Shown here piece by piece: positions 26,739 to 35,553 of a stretch of DNA of 64,000 nucleotides. Origin of the DNA: Microbacterium sp. (lineage in GTDB: Bacteria; Actinomycetota; Actinomycetes; Actinomycetales; Microbacteriaceae). Positions within the stretch are counted from its first letter, which is position 1; each line of letters starts with the position of its first letter. The translations under genes were made by a program, and so were the position numbers. The stretch lies in the NCBI RefSeq assembly GCF_031178445.1, contig NZ_JAPSIY010000002.1:424469-488468 (forward strand), given 5' to 3'. The notes below the pieces were generated by a model, which worked only from the letters and a program-made list of their open reading frames with translations, was not told where the DNA came from and did no database searches.

Positions 26739-28013
26739 ATGACCGACCGCTACTTCAACGCCCCGCTCGCCGAGGTCGACCCTGAGATCGCAGAGGTGCT
26801 CGAGCGTGAGCTGAACCGCCAGCGCGGCTACCTCGAGATGATCGCCTCCGAGAACTTCGTGCCCGTTTCGGTGCTGCAGTCGCAGGGCTCCGTGCTCACG
26901 AACAAGTACGCCGAGGGCTACCCCGGCCGCCGCTACTACGGCGGCTGCGAGGAGGTCGATGTCGCCGAGGAGCTCGCGATCGCCCGCGCGAAGGAGCTGT
27001 TCGGAGCGGAGTTCGCCAATGTGCAGCCGCACTCCGGTGCCACCGCGAACGCCGCTGTGCTGCATGCCATCGCCCGCCCCGGTGACACGCTGCTCGGTCT
27101 CTCGCTCGACCAGGGCGGCCACCTCACTCACGGAATGAAGATCAACTTCTCCGGCCGGCTGTACGACATCGTCGCCTACGGCGTGAACCCCGAGACGTCG
27201 ATGATCGACATGGACGAGGTGCGCGCGCTCGCCATCGAGCACAAGCCGAAGGTGATCATCGCCGGGTGGTCGGCCTACCCGCGCCAGCTCGACTTCGCGA
27301 AGTTCCGCGAGATCGCCGACGAGGTCGGCGCCATCCTGTGGGTGGACATGGCGCACTTCGCCGGTCTCGTCGCGGCGGGCCTGCACCCAAACCCGGTGCC
27401 GCACGCGCACGTCGTCTCGTCGACCGTGCACAAGACGATCGGCGGGCCCCGCTCCGGCTTCATCCTCACCAACGACGCCGACATCGCCAAGAAGATCAAC
27501 TCGGCGGTGTTCCCTGGCCAGCAGGGCGGCCCGCTCATGCACGTGATCGCAGCCAAGGCCACCGCGTTCAAGCTCGCGGCGACGCCGGAGTTCAAGGAGC
27601 GACAGGAGCGCGTGCTGCGCGGTGCCGCCATCATCGCCGACCGTCTCTCGCAGCAGGACGTCAAGGATGCCGGCATCGCCGTGCGCTCGGGCGGCACCGA
27701 CGTGCACCTGGTGCTGGTCGACCTGCGCGACGCTGAGATCGACGGCAAGCAGGCCGAGGATCTGCTGCACGAGATCCACATCACCGTGAACCGCAACGCA
27801 GTGCCGAACGACCCGCGCCCCCCGATGGTCACGAGCGGCCTACGCATCGGCACGCCGGCGCTCGCCACCCGCGGCTTCGGCGACGCCGAGTTCACGGAGG
27901 TCGCCGACATCATCGCCCTCGCCCTGCTGCCGGACGCCGACGTCGAGGCGCTGCGCGCCCGCGTCGCCACCCTCGCCGAGGCCTTCCCGCTCTACCCCGA
28001 CCTGGCTCAGTAA
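26739..28013 (+). CDS. glyA: serine hydroxymethyltransferase
   Basis: GlyA, a pyridoxal-phosphate enzyme, converts serine and tetrahydrofolate to glycine and 5,10-methylene-THF, the main supply of one-carbon units. The 424-residue protein carries [10 protein letters not shown], the Tyr-rich [14 protein letters not shown], and the cofactor Lys232 in [21 protein letters not shown]-like sequence ([11 protein letters not shown]) follows, as in the family. The ATG at 26739 has ACAGGAG seven bases upstream. Its mRNA begins with a ZTP riboswitch, tying it to folate status and so to PurN and PurH earlier in the window. folD follows after 113 bp. Confidence 0.98.
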   Translation: MTDRYFNAPLAEVDPEIAEVLERELNRQRGYLEMIASENFVPVSVLQSQGSVLTNKYAEGYPGRRYYGGCEEVDVAEELAIARAKELFGAEFANVQPHSGATANAAVLHAIARPGDTLLGLSLDQGGHLTHGMKINFSGRLYDIVAYGVNPETSMIDMDEVRALAIEHKPKVIIAGWSAYPRQLDFAKFREIADEVGAILWVDMAHFAGLVAAGLHPNPVPHAHVVSSTVHKTIGGPRSGFILTNDADIAKKINSAVFPGQQGGPLMHVIAAKATAFKLAATPEFKERQERVLRGAAIIADRLSQQDVKDAGIAVRSGGTDVHLVLVDLRDAEIDGKQAEDLLHEIHITVNRNAVPNDPRPPMVTSGLRIGTPALATRGFGDAEFTEVADIIALALLPDADVEALRARVATLAEAFPLYPDLAQ

Positions 28014-28054
28014 GCGCGCCCGGATCGGCTTGTTCGCGTGAGAAGCCCATTCGC

Positions 28055-28089
28055 GCATGAGACGCCACGTGTGGCGCGGTGTCTCATGC
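28055..28089 (+). terminator. inverted repeat between glyA and folD
   Basis: GCATGAGACGCC (28055-28066) pairs with GGTGTCTCATGC (28078-28089), with one G-T pair and an 11-nt loop. It lies 41 bp after glyA. It may be a weak terminator that lowers folD expression or a protein site. Confidence 0.45.
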
Positions 28090-28126
28090 GGAATGTGGTT
28101 TCGCACCGGTGTGAAAGGAGCGGTGC

Positions 28127-29014
28127 ATGACCGCGAAGATCCTGGACGGCAAGGCGGCGTCGGCCGCCATCAAGACCGAGCTCGCCGAGCGGGTCGCGGC
28201 GCTGCGCGAACGCGGGGTCGTGCCCGGTATCGCCACGGTGCTCGTCGGCGCCGATCCCGCATCCCAGCTGTACGTCGGGATGAAGCACCGGCAGTCCGAG
28301 GCGATCGGGATGAACTCGATCCAGCGCGAACTGCCGGCCGACGCTACCCAGGCCGAGGTCGAGGCCCTGATCGACGAGCTGAACGCCGATCCCGAGTGCC
28401 ACGGGTACATCGTGCAGCTGCCGCTGCCGAAGCACCTCGACACCGACGCGATCCTTGAGCGGATCGACCCCGCCAAGGACGCCGACGGCCTGCATCCGAC
28501 CAACCTCGGCCGCCTGGTGCTGAACGTCAACGCGCCGATCCACACGCCCCTGCCGTGCACGCCCCGCGGCGTGATCGAGCTGCTGCGGCGCAACGGCTAC
28601 GACCTGCAGGGCAAGCACGTCGTGGTCGTGGGCCGCGGCGTGACGATCGGCCGCCCGATGGGACTGCTGCTCACCCGTCGCGACATCAACGCCACGGTCA
28701 CGCAGGTGCACACCGGCACCCCAGACATGTCGCCTCACCTTCGACAGGCGGATGTGATCGTCGCGGGGGCGGGCGTGAAGCACCTCATCCGCGCCGAGGA
28801 CGTCAAGCCGGGCGCCGCCGTACTCGACGTCGGCGTGACGAGGGAGGACGACCCCGAGACGGGCAAGTCGAAGGTCTACGGGGACGTGCACCCGGACGTG
28901 GCGGAGGTCGCCGGCTGGATCTCGCCGAACCCGGGCGGAGTCGGCCCGATGACGGTCGCACTGCTCATGACCAACGTCGTGGAGGCTGCGGAGCGGCTCA
29001 CTGAGCGAGCGTGA
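28127..29014 (+). CDS. folD: methylene-THF dehydrogenase/cyclohydrolase
   Basis: FolD interconverts 5,10-methylene-THF, methenyl-THF and 10-formyl-THF, supplying the formyl donor used by PurN and PurH. The 295-residue protein has the catalytic Tyr49-x3-Lys53 pair in [35 protein letters not shown] and the nucleotide-binding [14 protein letters not shown]. Length is normal. The ATG at 28127 follows AAAGGAG. GCACCG (28103-28108) and CGGTGC (28121-28126) could pair and place that ribosome site in a loop next to the start codon, which may tune translation. It ends three bases before the stop of a convergent gene. Confidence 0.97.
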   Translation: MTAKILDGKAASAAIKTELAERVAALRERGVVPGIATVLVGADPASQLYVGMKHRQSEAIGMNSIQRELPADATQAEVEALIDELNADPECHGYIVQLPLPKHLDTDAILERIDPAKDADGLHPTNLGRLVLNVNAPIHTPLPCTPRGVIELLRRNGYDLQGKHVVVVGRGVTIGRPMGLLLTRRDINATVTQVHTGTPDMSPHLRQADVIVAGAGVKHLIRAEDVKPGAAVLDVGVTREDDPETGKSKVYGDVHPDVAEVAGWISPNPGGVGPMTVALLMTNVVEAAERLTERA

Positions 29015-29017
29015 GGC

Positions 29018-29566
29018 TCAGCCCAGCTCGTCGAGCATGCGGCGCTGTTCCGGGGTGAGCCCGTCGTCCGGCTCGCTTCGATGTCCGGTCGACGGCCCGG
29101 TGGCGGGAGAACCGGAGGGCGCCGCCGTGCGGGTGGGCGCCGGTGCGCCCCGCAGCTTCGCCTCGGCCGCGTCGTAGACGCGTCCCACCTGAGTGTGCAG
29201 GCGGTCGTCGATCCGGTCGTAGACCACCCAGCCGAGCAGCAGGATCAGTGGCGGCAGCAGGATGCCCCAGAACCCGGACGCGCGCACGGGCGTCAGCCAC
29301 ACCGTCAGCAGCCACAGGGCGAGTTCCACCGCGTACACCAGTGCATACTGCACGGCCTTCTGACCACCGCGGCCGCGGCGATCGGCGGCGTTGCGGAACA
29401 GTGAGCGCAGGACCGGTTTGACGAAGAGCGCCGCGAGGGTGAGCACGACGCCCGCCCACAGCGCGTGCAGGCCGACCCGCACGCTCCCCAGCGTCAGGCC
29501 GATCACCAGGAGCACCGCCACGGTGAAGACGTAGAGCGCGCCGAAGCGGATGATGCTGTTCCTCAT
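29018..29566 (-). CDS. uncharacterised membrane protein
   Basis: A 182-residue protein with four hydrophobic segments: IIRFGALYVFTVAVLLVIGL, HALWAGVVLTLAALFVK, VQYALVYAVELALWLLTVWL and FWGILLPPLILLLGWVVY. A 60-residue charged tail follows (DRIDDRLHTQVGRVYDAAEAKLRG, then a Pro/Ser/Thr linker and LTPEQRRMLDEL). The tail is probably cytoplasmic. I start at the ATG at 29566; an upstream in-frame ATG at 29692 would add 42 residues with no membrane character. I do not recognise a named family or catalytic residues. It stands alone between folD and a DUF6882-like gene on the same strand. Confidence 0.7.
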   Translation of the reverse strand: MRNSIIRFGALYVFTVAVLLVIGLTLGSVRVGLHALWAGVVLTLAALFVKPVLRSLFRNAADRRGRGGQKAVQYALVYAVELALWLLTVWLTPVRASGFWGILLPPLILLLGWVVYDRIDDRLHTQVGRVYDAAEAKLRGAPAPTRTAAPSGSPATGPSTGHRSEPDDGLTPEQRRMLDELG

Positions 29567-29642
29567 GGCATCCAGCGTGGCACAGTTCTGCGGAACCTCG
29601 ATCCGATCCCTTGAGAAGTGCGCCAGCGGGCGGCCCGGAGAT

Positions 29643-30362
29643 TCAGGCGCCGCCGATTCGTCCTTCGACACCGCTGATGCGAGCCTGCTCATCGAACCGG
29701 AAGGTCGCGGTTCCCGTGCTGTCGCTCACGAGGGCACCGCTGAACGCGTCGTCGGTCCACTCCATGGTCCACCCGGCGAGGCGGGCGAGGTCCCAGACCG
29801 ATGCGCGAGGGTCGCGCATCGCCGTTCCGGACAGGATGCGGGGCAGGGCGGCGACGGCGGCGGCAACGGTGAGCGGTTCGATCGGGGCGTCGAGCAGCAG
29901 CACGGCCCGCGCGCCGCCCGCGGGCGCGGAGTAGTAGGGCGAGAGGCCGGTGATCTCCACGGCGGCACCGGCGACGGTGTGGGCGAGTCGTGAGATCCAG
30001 TCGTCCACGTCGTCGCCGATGTCGTCGGGAAAGGCGACCTCGCCCGTGGTGAGCTCTGTGATCCCGTGCTGCTCGCCGTACGCGCGCAGATCGTCCGTGA
30101 CGCCGGTGCGGTCACCCTGTGGGAGAGCCCACGACCACATCAGCGATCGGGGGCCAGGTGCGATCGAGGCGACGAGGTGCGGGGTGGCCACGAGCGTGCG
30201 CGACGGATCCGTCTCGGCAGTGAAGGTGAAGGTGCCTGCGGCGAGGTCCGCGTCCCAGCGATGCTCGCCGAGAGCGTCCGTCGCGGCGGCCAGCTGATCC
30301 TGGCGGAGGGCGGTGAACAGGGCTGCCCGATCGGCGAGAGCGGTGAGAATCTCGAAGGTCAT
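29643..30362 (-). CDS. DUF6882-like protein of unknown function
   Basis: A 239-residue soluble protein starting at the ATG at 30362. It opens with a helical segment (FEILTALADRAALFTALRQDQLAAATDAL) and then beta-rich parts such as GTFTFTAETDPSRTLVATPHLVASIAP followed by SLMWSWALP. That pattern resembles the DUF6882 family of actinobacterial proteins that measure or bind something unknown. It ends with a short conserved piece, TATFRFDEQARISGVEGRIG. No signal peptide or membrane span is visible. An earlier in-frame ATG at 30440 would overlap the promoter area of the divergent transporter gene, so I prefer the shorter form. Confidence 0.65.
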   Translation of the reverse strand: MTFEILTALADRAALFTALRQDQLAAATDALGEHRWDADLAAGTFTFTAETDPSRTLVATPHLVASIAPGPRSLMWSWALPQGDRTGVTDDLRAYGEQHGITELTTGEVAFPDDIGDDVDDWISRLAHTVAGAAVEITGLSPYYSAPAGGARAVLLLDAPIEPLTVAAAVAALPRILSGTAMRDPRASVWDLARLAGWTMEWTDDAFSGALVSDSTGTATFRFDEQARISGVEGRIGGA

Positions 30363-30464
30363 GGGCTCAGTCTGGTCGCGCTGGCTATGGATCGGCAGGA
30401 TCTGCGGGGTCCAGGGCGGATGGATATGGTCGAAGGACACGTCCGGAACGAAGGAGTTTCAGTC

Positions 30465-31829
30465 ATGCCGACGACGCAGACCAGACCTGAGCGGCGCAGT
30501 GTGATGCGCCCTGTGAACCGCTTCCTCGAGAGATGGGTGCCATCCGCGCTCACCTTCGCGATCGTCCTCACACTGGTCGTCGCCGTGCTCGCGATGACCC
30601 TGACCCGGACCAGCCCGGTCGATGTCGTCAAGGGATGGGGCGACGGGCTCGCGGGGCTTCTCGCGTTCATGACCCAGATGTGCCTGATCCTGCTTCTCGG
30701 GTACATGCTCGCCAACACCAGGCCGGTGCGACGCCTGCTCGCCTGGTTGGCGCGCGTGCCCCGCACGGCGGCGACCGCGTACGTGTTCGTCTTCGTGATC
30801 GCTGCGATCGCGAGCCTCATCACGTGGGGACTGGGCCTGATCGTCGGCACGCTGCTCGCCCGCGAGATCGCCGTGCAGGCGCGTGAGCGCGGCATGAAGG
30901 TGCACTTCCCGCTGCTGGTCGCCGCGGGATACTCCGGCTTCGTGGTGTGGCACATGGGCTACTCCGGTTCGGGGCCGCTCACCGCAGCCACCCCCGACTC
31001 GTTCCTCGCCCCCAGCCTGGGAGGAGAGGTGGTGCCGGTCTCGCAGACCGTCTTCTCGGGCTGGAACATGCTGGCGGCGCTCGGCGTGATCGTTGTGTGC
31101 GCGCTGCTCTTCTTCATGATCCGGCCGTGCAAGGGCGAGCCGGTCTACGAACTGCCTGCGCACGTCGGCTCGGAGGGGATGGACGAGGCCGGCGACGAAG
31201 TCGTCACCCCGGCCGACCGGATCGACGCGTCCCGCATCCTGACTCTCATCCTCGGCCTCGGACTGGTCGCCTACCTCGTGGTGCACTTCGTGCAGGGGGG
31301 CACACTCACGCTCGACATCGTGAACTGGTCGTTCCTGGCCCTGATCCTGCTGCTCGTGCGCAGCCCGTTCGAGTTGATCTTCCTCACCAAGAAGGCCGCG
31401 TCCAACGTGGGCGAGATCCTGCTGCAGTTCCCTCTGTACGCGGGCATCCTCGGCATCATGGTGAGCTCGGGGCTGATCGAGCTGTTCTCGAACGCTTTCG
31501 TGTCCATCGCGACACCGGTGACCTTCGGGGTGCTCGCTCTGCTCTCAGCCGGCATCGTGAACTTCTTCGTACCCTCGGGCGGCGGCCAGTTCGCCGTGCA
31601 GGGACCCATCATGCTCGACGCGGCGAATCAGCTGGGCGTCGATCCGGCGATCGCCATCATGGCCGTGGCCTATGGAGACCAGTGGACCAACATGATCCAG
31701 CCGTTCTGGGCTCTGCCGGTGCTCGCGATCGCCGGGCTGAAGATGCGAGACATCCTCGGCTACACGTTCGTCACGCTGCTCGGGTCGGGCGTGGTGATGG
31801 CGGCCGCCCTGTTCCTCATCAGTCTCTGA
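30465..31829 (+). CDS. AtoE-type short-chain fatty acid carrier
   Basis: A 454-residue transporter with about eleven membrane spans. It resembles AtoE of E. coli, which imports short-chain fatty acids such as butyrate or acetoacetate. Characteristic parts are VVKGWGDGLAGLLAFMTQMCLILLLG in the first half, FVVWHMGYSGSGPLTAATP in the middle, and FVPSGGGQFAVQGPI with YGDQWTNMIQPFWALP towards the end. The ATG at 30465 has AACGAAGGAG ten bases upstream. No ato-type CoA transferase or thiolase gene is adjacent, so the link to a pathway is open. It is convergent with an MFS gene, and a strong hairpin covers both ends. Confidence 0.87.
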   Translation: MPTTQTRPERRSVMRPVNRFLERWVPSALTFAIVLTLVVAVLAMTLTRTSPVDVVKGWGDGLAGLLAFMTQMCLILLLGYMLANTRPVRRLLAWLARVPRTAATAYVFVFVIAAIASLITWGLGLIVGTLLAREIAVQARERGMKVHFPLLVAAGYSGFVVWHMGYSGSGPLTAATPDSFLAPSLGGEVVPVSQTVFSGWNMLAALGVIVVCALLFFMIRPCKGEPVYELPAHVGSEGMDEAGDEVVTPADRIDASRILTLILGLGLVAYLVVHFVQGGTLTLDIVNWSFLALILLLVRSPFELIFLTKKAASNVGEILLQFPLYAGILGIMVSSGLIELFSNAFVSIATPVTFGVLALLSAGIVNFFVPSGGGQFAVQGPIMLDAANQLGVDPAIAIMAVAYGDQWTNMIQPFWALPVLAIAGLKMRDILGYTFVTLLGSGVVMAAALFLISL

Positions 31830-31837
31830 CCGTGCGG

Positions 31838-31868
31838 GCGGCGGCCGTCACTTCGCGACGGCCGCCGC
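31838..31868. terminator. bidirectional hairpin between transporter genes
   Basis: GCGGCGGCCGTC (31838-31849) pairs exactly with GACGGCCGCCGC (31857-31868). It starts nine bases after the AtoE-type gene and includes the last codons of the convergent MFS gene, whose Ala-rich end (EAAAVAK) it encodes. Confidence 0.7.
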
Positions 31869-33077
31869 CTCCACCCGCCCCATCCGCCAGACACTCGGCA
31901 CGATCAGCGTGACGAGGGCGATCGCCGCGTAGAGGATCGCCGATGTGGTGAGCACGGTGGCGGGGTCGGCCCGCGTGATCAGCCAGCCGTACACCAGGGT
32001 GCCGATCGGCATCACGACGAAGCTGCCGAGCATGTCGTAGCTGGCGACGCGGGACAGCTTGTCGCCGGGGATGTTCTCCATCATCGCGACGTTCCAGCCT
32101 GTGCTGAACACCTCGGCTCCCGCTCCGGCGAGGAAGGCGGCGATCGCGACCAGCACGACTGCGGGGTGCACGCCCAGCATTGTCAGCGGGATCGCGAAAG
32201 CGGCCATCCCGAGCATCCCGTACCGCAGCGGCCGCCGAAGCGGGAACCACATCAGCACGAGCGTCATGAGGAGCACGCCGACGCCCTCGGCGCTGACGAC
32301 CCAGCCCCATCCGGCGATGCCGAGGCGCTCGTCGTTCTTCGCGATGTACGGACCGACAACGCCCCACGCACCCACGTGGATGGCGTTCATCAGCATGAAG
32401 GCGAGCACGATCGTCCACAGCCAGGAGCGGCTCCAGAACTCGCTCCACCCCGTGCGCAGATCGGAGAACAGCGAGAACCGCCCGGCTCCGGCCGGCCGAG
32501 GCAGCTTGACCAGGGCGAGGACGGGGATCGCGACCAGCCAGCCGACGACCTGCACGATCATCGCCCAGGCGGGCCCGACCGTGGTCACCAGGATGCCCGC
32601 GATGACAGGACCGCCGATCACGACGGTCGAGCGCACGAACGACAGCATCGCATTGGCCTGCTGCAGGTGCTCCGGTGTCGTCAGCTGCGGGATGATGCCC
32701 TGCATCGCGGGCAGGACGAACGCCGTCGAGGCGCCGTTGAGGGCGGCGAGCCCGACGATGACCGGGATGGTCGCGGTGCCGGTGAACAGCAGCACCGCGA
32801 TCGCGCCGATCGAGAGGATATCGATCACGTAGCAGGTCTGGATGACCAGCGCGCGGGGGAGTCTGTCGGCCACCACCCCGCCGAACAGGACGAACACGAC
32901 GTTGCTGAGCGTGAACGCCGCGAGTACGAACGACAGGCTCTCGGGGTGGTTGTCGATCTCGAGCACGGCGAACGCCAGCGCGATCGCCGACATCGAGCCG
33001 GTGACCATCGTGATCGCCCTGGCGAGGAAGAACCAGCGGAAATTGCGGTCGCCCATCGCGGCGAACGCGCGGTTCAC
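31848..33077 (-). CDS. MFS exporter, EntS-like
   Basis: A 409-residue major facilitator protein with twelve predicted spans. The start is GTG at 33077, giving NRAFAAMGDRNFRWFFLARAI. The family loop between spans 2 and 3 appears as FGGVVADRLPRAL, matching the G-x3-D-R signature of MFS carriers. Similarity in layout is closest to the EntS/MFS_3 group, which export siderophores, macrolides or other small molecules. No biosynthesis genes flank it, so cargo is unknown. It is convergent with the AtoE-type gene and reads in the same direction as the hydrolase gene upstream, but 55 bp separate them and it seems to be an independent unit. Confidence 0.88.
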   Translation of the reverse strand: MNRAFAAMGDRNFRWFFLARAITMVTGSMSAIALAFAVLEIDNHPESLSFVLAAFTLSNVVFVLFGGVVADRLPRALVIQTCYVIDILSIGAIAVLLFTGTATIPVIVGLAALNGASTAFVLPAMQGIIPQLTTPEHLQQANAMLSFVRSTVVIGGPVIAGILVTTVGPAWAMIVQVVGWLVAIPVLALVKLPRPAGAGRFSLFSDLRTGWSEFWSRSWLWTIVLAFMLMNAIHVGAWGVVGPYIAKNDERLGIAGWGWVVSAEGVGVLLMTLVLMWFPLRRPLRYGMLGMAAFAIPLTMLGVHPAVVLVAIAAFLAGAGAEVFSTGWNVAMMENIPGDKLSRVASYDMLGSFVVMPIGTLVYGWLITRADPATVLTTSAILYAAIALVTLIVPSVWRMGRVEAAAVAK

Positions 33078-33132
33078 CGTCGTGACCTCATATGCAGCAT
33101 CCGATCATCCTGGCATGCCGCAGGTGCGGCGC

Positions 33133-34419
33133 TCAGCGCGTCAGGTCGAGCAGCCGGGTCAGGATCGCCGGTCCGTCCTGTCTGATCCCATCGTGCTGGT
33201 AGCGGTTGGTGACGTCGAGCCCGATGCCCTGGATCACCGCCGCCGTCTCGAGCGACAGATCCGCAGGCACGAACATGTCGTCGAGGTACACGGCTGCCGC
33301 GACGGGGACGGTATTCGCCTCGAGCGCAGCCGTGTCGACGAGGGGCGCCCAGCCCTCATACCCGGCGATGATCTCTGCCGTCTCGGCGAAGGGGACCAGG
33401 GCGGGATCCTGCTCGAACTGCCACGGGAAGATCATCTCACCGGTGAAGCGGAACCGCCCGTCGGCATCCGCCTGCTGGATCTCGGCGCCCACGCGATGGG
33501 CCGACCACCGGGTCGGCTCGCCTGCGGAGTAGATTGACTCGTGCATCACCGCGTACAGCGGATTGCGCCCGAACGACAGCACGCCCCCGGCCTCGACGAG
33601 GAATGCGTCGCTGAGTCGGCGGCCGGACGGCGTCCGCACGAACGCCGCTTCCAGTTGGTAGGCGATGGCGGCGAAGCCGCTCTGCGAGCCCAGCTGGATG
33701 CCGAGCGTGCGAAAACGCTCCGGTGTCAATCGCTCACCGGTCGGAAGGCGCTCGTCGTGCTCCTCGAGGTGCAGCACGACGTCGCGGCAGATCTGCTCGA
33801 GAGCCGGGTGGGTCCGGAACAGCTCGTCGGTGCGGCGCGCGGTCTGCGCATAAGTGCGTCGGTACACCTCGTCGGGGTCGCCGCCGAGCGTCGGCAGCCC
33901 GGCGGTGATCAGCACGCGGTCGAGGGACTGCGGATGGCTGGACAGGTAGGTGGTGGCGATGAACCCGCCGAAGCTCTGCCCCAGGATGCTCCAGGTGCGG
34001 GCGCCGAGCGCGGTGCGCAGTGCCTCGGCGTCGGCGACGATCGCGTCGGCGCGGAAGTGCGTCAGCCGCTCTGCGACCTGCTGCGCAGACAGTCCGGCGA
34101 TGGTCGCGCGCGATATCGGCGAGGAGAGTCCTGTGCCGCGCTGGTCGATCAGCACGACCCTGAACTCCTCCAGCGCCCGGCCCAGCCAGCCGGAGGCGTT
34201 CAGGGGGCGATCCGCCCGGTTGCCGGGGCCGCCCTGGAACCACGCCAGCAGCGGAAGATCCCGGCGCGCGCCGGTGACCGACGCCACCTCGCGCGCGAAG
34301 ATCTCGATCGAGTCGCCGTCGGCCCGGCCGTGGTCGAGCGGCACTCGCAGGCGATGCTCGACGACGACCAGGTCTCCCACCCGTCGGGCGGGGGAGGAGG
34401 CGAGCGGCGGTGCGGTCAT
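33133..34419 (-). CDS. S33-family prolyl-aminopeptidase-like hydrolase
   Basis: A 428-residue alpha/beta hydrolase. The oxyanion motif is FQGGPGNRADRP (Gly-Gly-Pro-Gly near residue 64). The VLIDQRGTGLSSP segment is typical of proline iminopeptidases. The nucleophile is Ser149 in LGQSFGGF, with Asp and His supplied in the last third (DDMFVPADLS and RYQHDGIRQ). Such enzymes remove N-terminal proline from peptides. The ATG at 34419 overlaps the stop of the M29-like gene (ATGA), so it is third in the OPT-M29-S33 operon. The size, larger than classical 310-residue enzymes, matches the long actinobacterial type. Confidence 0.9.
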   Translation of the reverse strand: MTAPPLASSPARRVGDLVVVEHRLRVPLDHGRADGDSIEIFAREVASVTGARRDLPLLAWFQGGPGNRADRPLNASGWLGRALEEFRVVLIDQRGTGLSSPISRATIAGLSAQQVAERLTHFRADAIVADAEALRTALGARTWSILGQSFGGFIATTYLSSHPQSLDRVLITAGLPTLGGDPDEVYRRTYAQTARRTDELFRTHPALEQICRDVVLHLEEHDERLPTGERLTPERFRTLGIQLGSQSGFAAIAYQLEAAFVRTPSGRRLSDAFLVEAGGVLSFGRNPLYAVMHESIYSAGEPTRWSAHRVGAEIQQADADGRFRFTGEMIFPWQFEQDPALVPFAETAEIIAGYEGWAPLVDTAALEANTVPVAAAVYLDDMFVPADLSLETAAVIQGIGLDVTNRYQHDGIRQDGPAILTRLLDLTR

Positions 34420-35489
34420 GCCGCGTACCCCTCGACGCCCATGCGCGCGCAGATCGCCACGATCTCGGGGTGCACGTAGCGACCGTCGACCTCGAGCGCC
34501 TCGCCGTCGAGGAAGATGGACGGAAGGTTCATGCTCGCGTCGGTGTGCGCGGCGGCCTCCCACGGATCTCCGCCGATCCAGGCGCCCTTGGTGCCCATGC
34601 CGAACTCCACGGTGCCGAAGACGCGTTCGTCCTCGACGATGCGGCCGGTGAGCTGGGGCACTCCGGGGTTGAAGCCGAGGCTCCAGTGCGCCAGGCGGTA
34701 CATGTTGGGGTCGTCGTGCGAGGCCATCCAATTGGCGAACACAGCGGCATCCGTGCCGGGGCCGGTGAGATCGGTGATGACGCCGTTCTCGACCGTGCAG
34801 TGGATCGGGCTGTTCAGCAGACCGAGCTCGTTGGGGGGCCAGGCACCGCCGTCGAAGACCACGGTGCCGTTCTGAGTCTCCTCCAGCGGGTTGAACGAGA
34901 TCTGGCCCGACAGCATGACCGACTGGCCGGGCTGCGTGGCGGGCAGGCCGCGCAGGTTGATCGGCCGTCCGCCGATCTTCGCGGTGACGTCGGTGCCGGC
35001 GGGGCTGGTGATCCGGATCTCGTCGGCCCTCTCGATCAGGCGCACCAGCGCCCAGCCCAGCTCCGTCACCTCGGCGTAGTCCACGCGGGCGACGGTGTCG
35101 ACGAGCATCTGCACGTCCATGCCGGTGAGGTTGATGTAGCGGGCGCCGTTGGCGAGCGCCGCGCGGAAGGCGTTCGAGTGCATGATGTAGCCGAGCTGGT
35201 ACTCGATCCACACGTCCGCGGCCGCGATCGCTGCGGCGATCGGGGCCGGCGGCTCGGCGGCGCTGGTGGAGCTGGTCGCGTAGCGGATCACGACGGGGTT
35301 CGCGCCGGCCGCGAACGCGGCGGCGGCGGTCACGTCGACGACGCGCTGGTCGGATGCCGTGTCAGCCGTGATGACGACGTTCTCGCCCGGCTTCACCAGC
35401 ATGATCTCCTCGATCAGCGTCCGAGCGCCCCGCTGGGCCTCGAAGTTCAGGTACTCGGGTCGGCTCTCGATTCGGCTGACGACTTCCAC
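34416..35489 (-). CDS. M29-like metallo-aminopeptidase
   Basis: A 357-residue protein similar to leucyl aminopeptidases of the thermophilic M29 group, a fold shared with the ring-opening enzyme NicX. Recognisable parts are MLVKPGENVVITADTASD near the N-terminus, VFDGGAWPPNELGLL, HWSLGFNPGVPQLTGRIVEDE, then FGTVEFGMGTKGAWIGG and EAAAHTDASMNLPS. The last set, with Glu, His and Asp, resembles the metal site. Because the family covers both peptidases and dioxygenases, peptidase activity is inferred from neighbours (OPT transporter, S33 hydrolase, peptidase E, M20). ATG at 35489 with GAAGGAGAGAAAG in front. Coupled to the S33 gene by a 4-nt overlap. Confidence 0.82.
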   Translation of the reverse strand: MEVVSRIESRPEYLNFEAQRGARTLIEEIMLVKPGENVVITADTASDQRVVDVTAAAAFAAGANPVVIRYATSSTSAAEPPAPIAAAIAAADVWIEYQLGYIMHSNAFRAALANGARYINLTGMDVQMLVDTVARVDYAEVTELGWALVRLIERADEIRITSPAGTDVTAKIGGRPINLRGLPATQPGQSVMLSGQISFNPLEETQNGTVVFDGGAWPPNELGLLNSPIHCTVENGVITDLTGPGTDAAVFANWMASHDDPNMYRLAHWSLGFNPGVPQLTGRIVEDERVFGTVEFGMGTKGAWIGGDPWEAAAHTDASMNLPSIFLDGEALEVDGRYVHPEIVAICARMGVEGYAA

Positions 35490-35553
35490 TTTCTCTCCTT
35501 CATGCGGTGCCGGCGATGCGGCAGGGTGTGCGTTGGGCCGGTGCGGCCGGGTT

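Noticed and set aside
30066..30464. In-frame upstream extension of the AtoE-type gene
   Set aside because: It runs antisense through the DUF6882-like gene and has no hydrophobic or family sequence; the ATG at 30465 has a good ribosome site.
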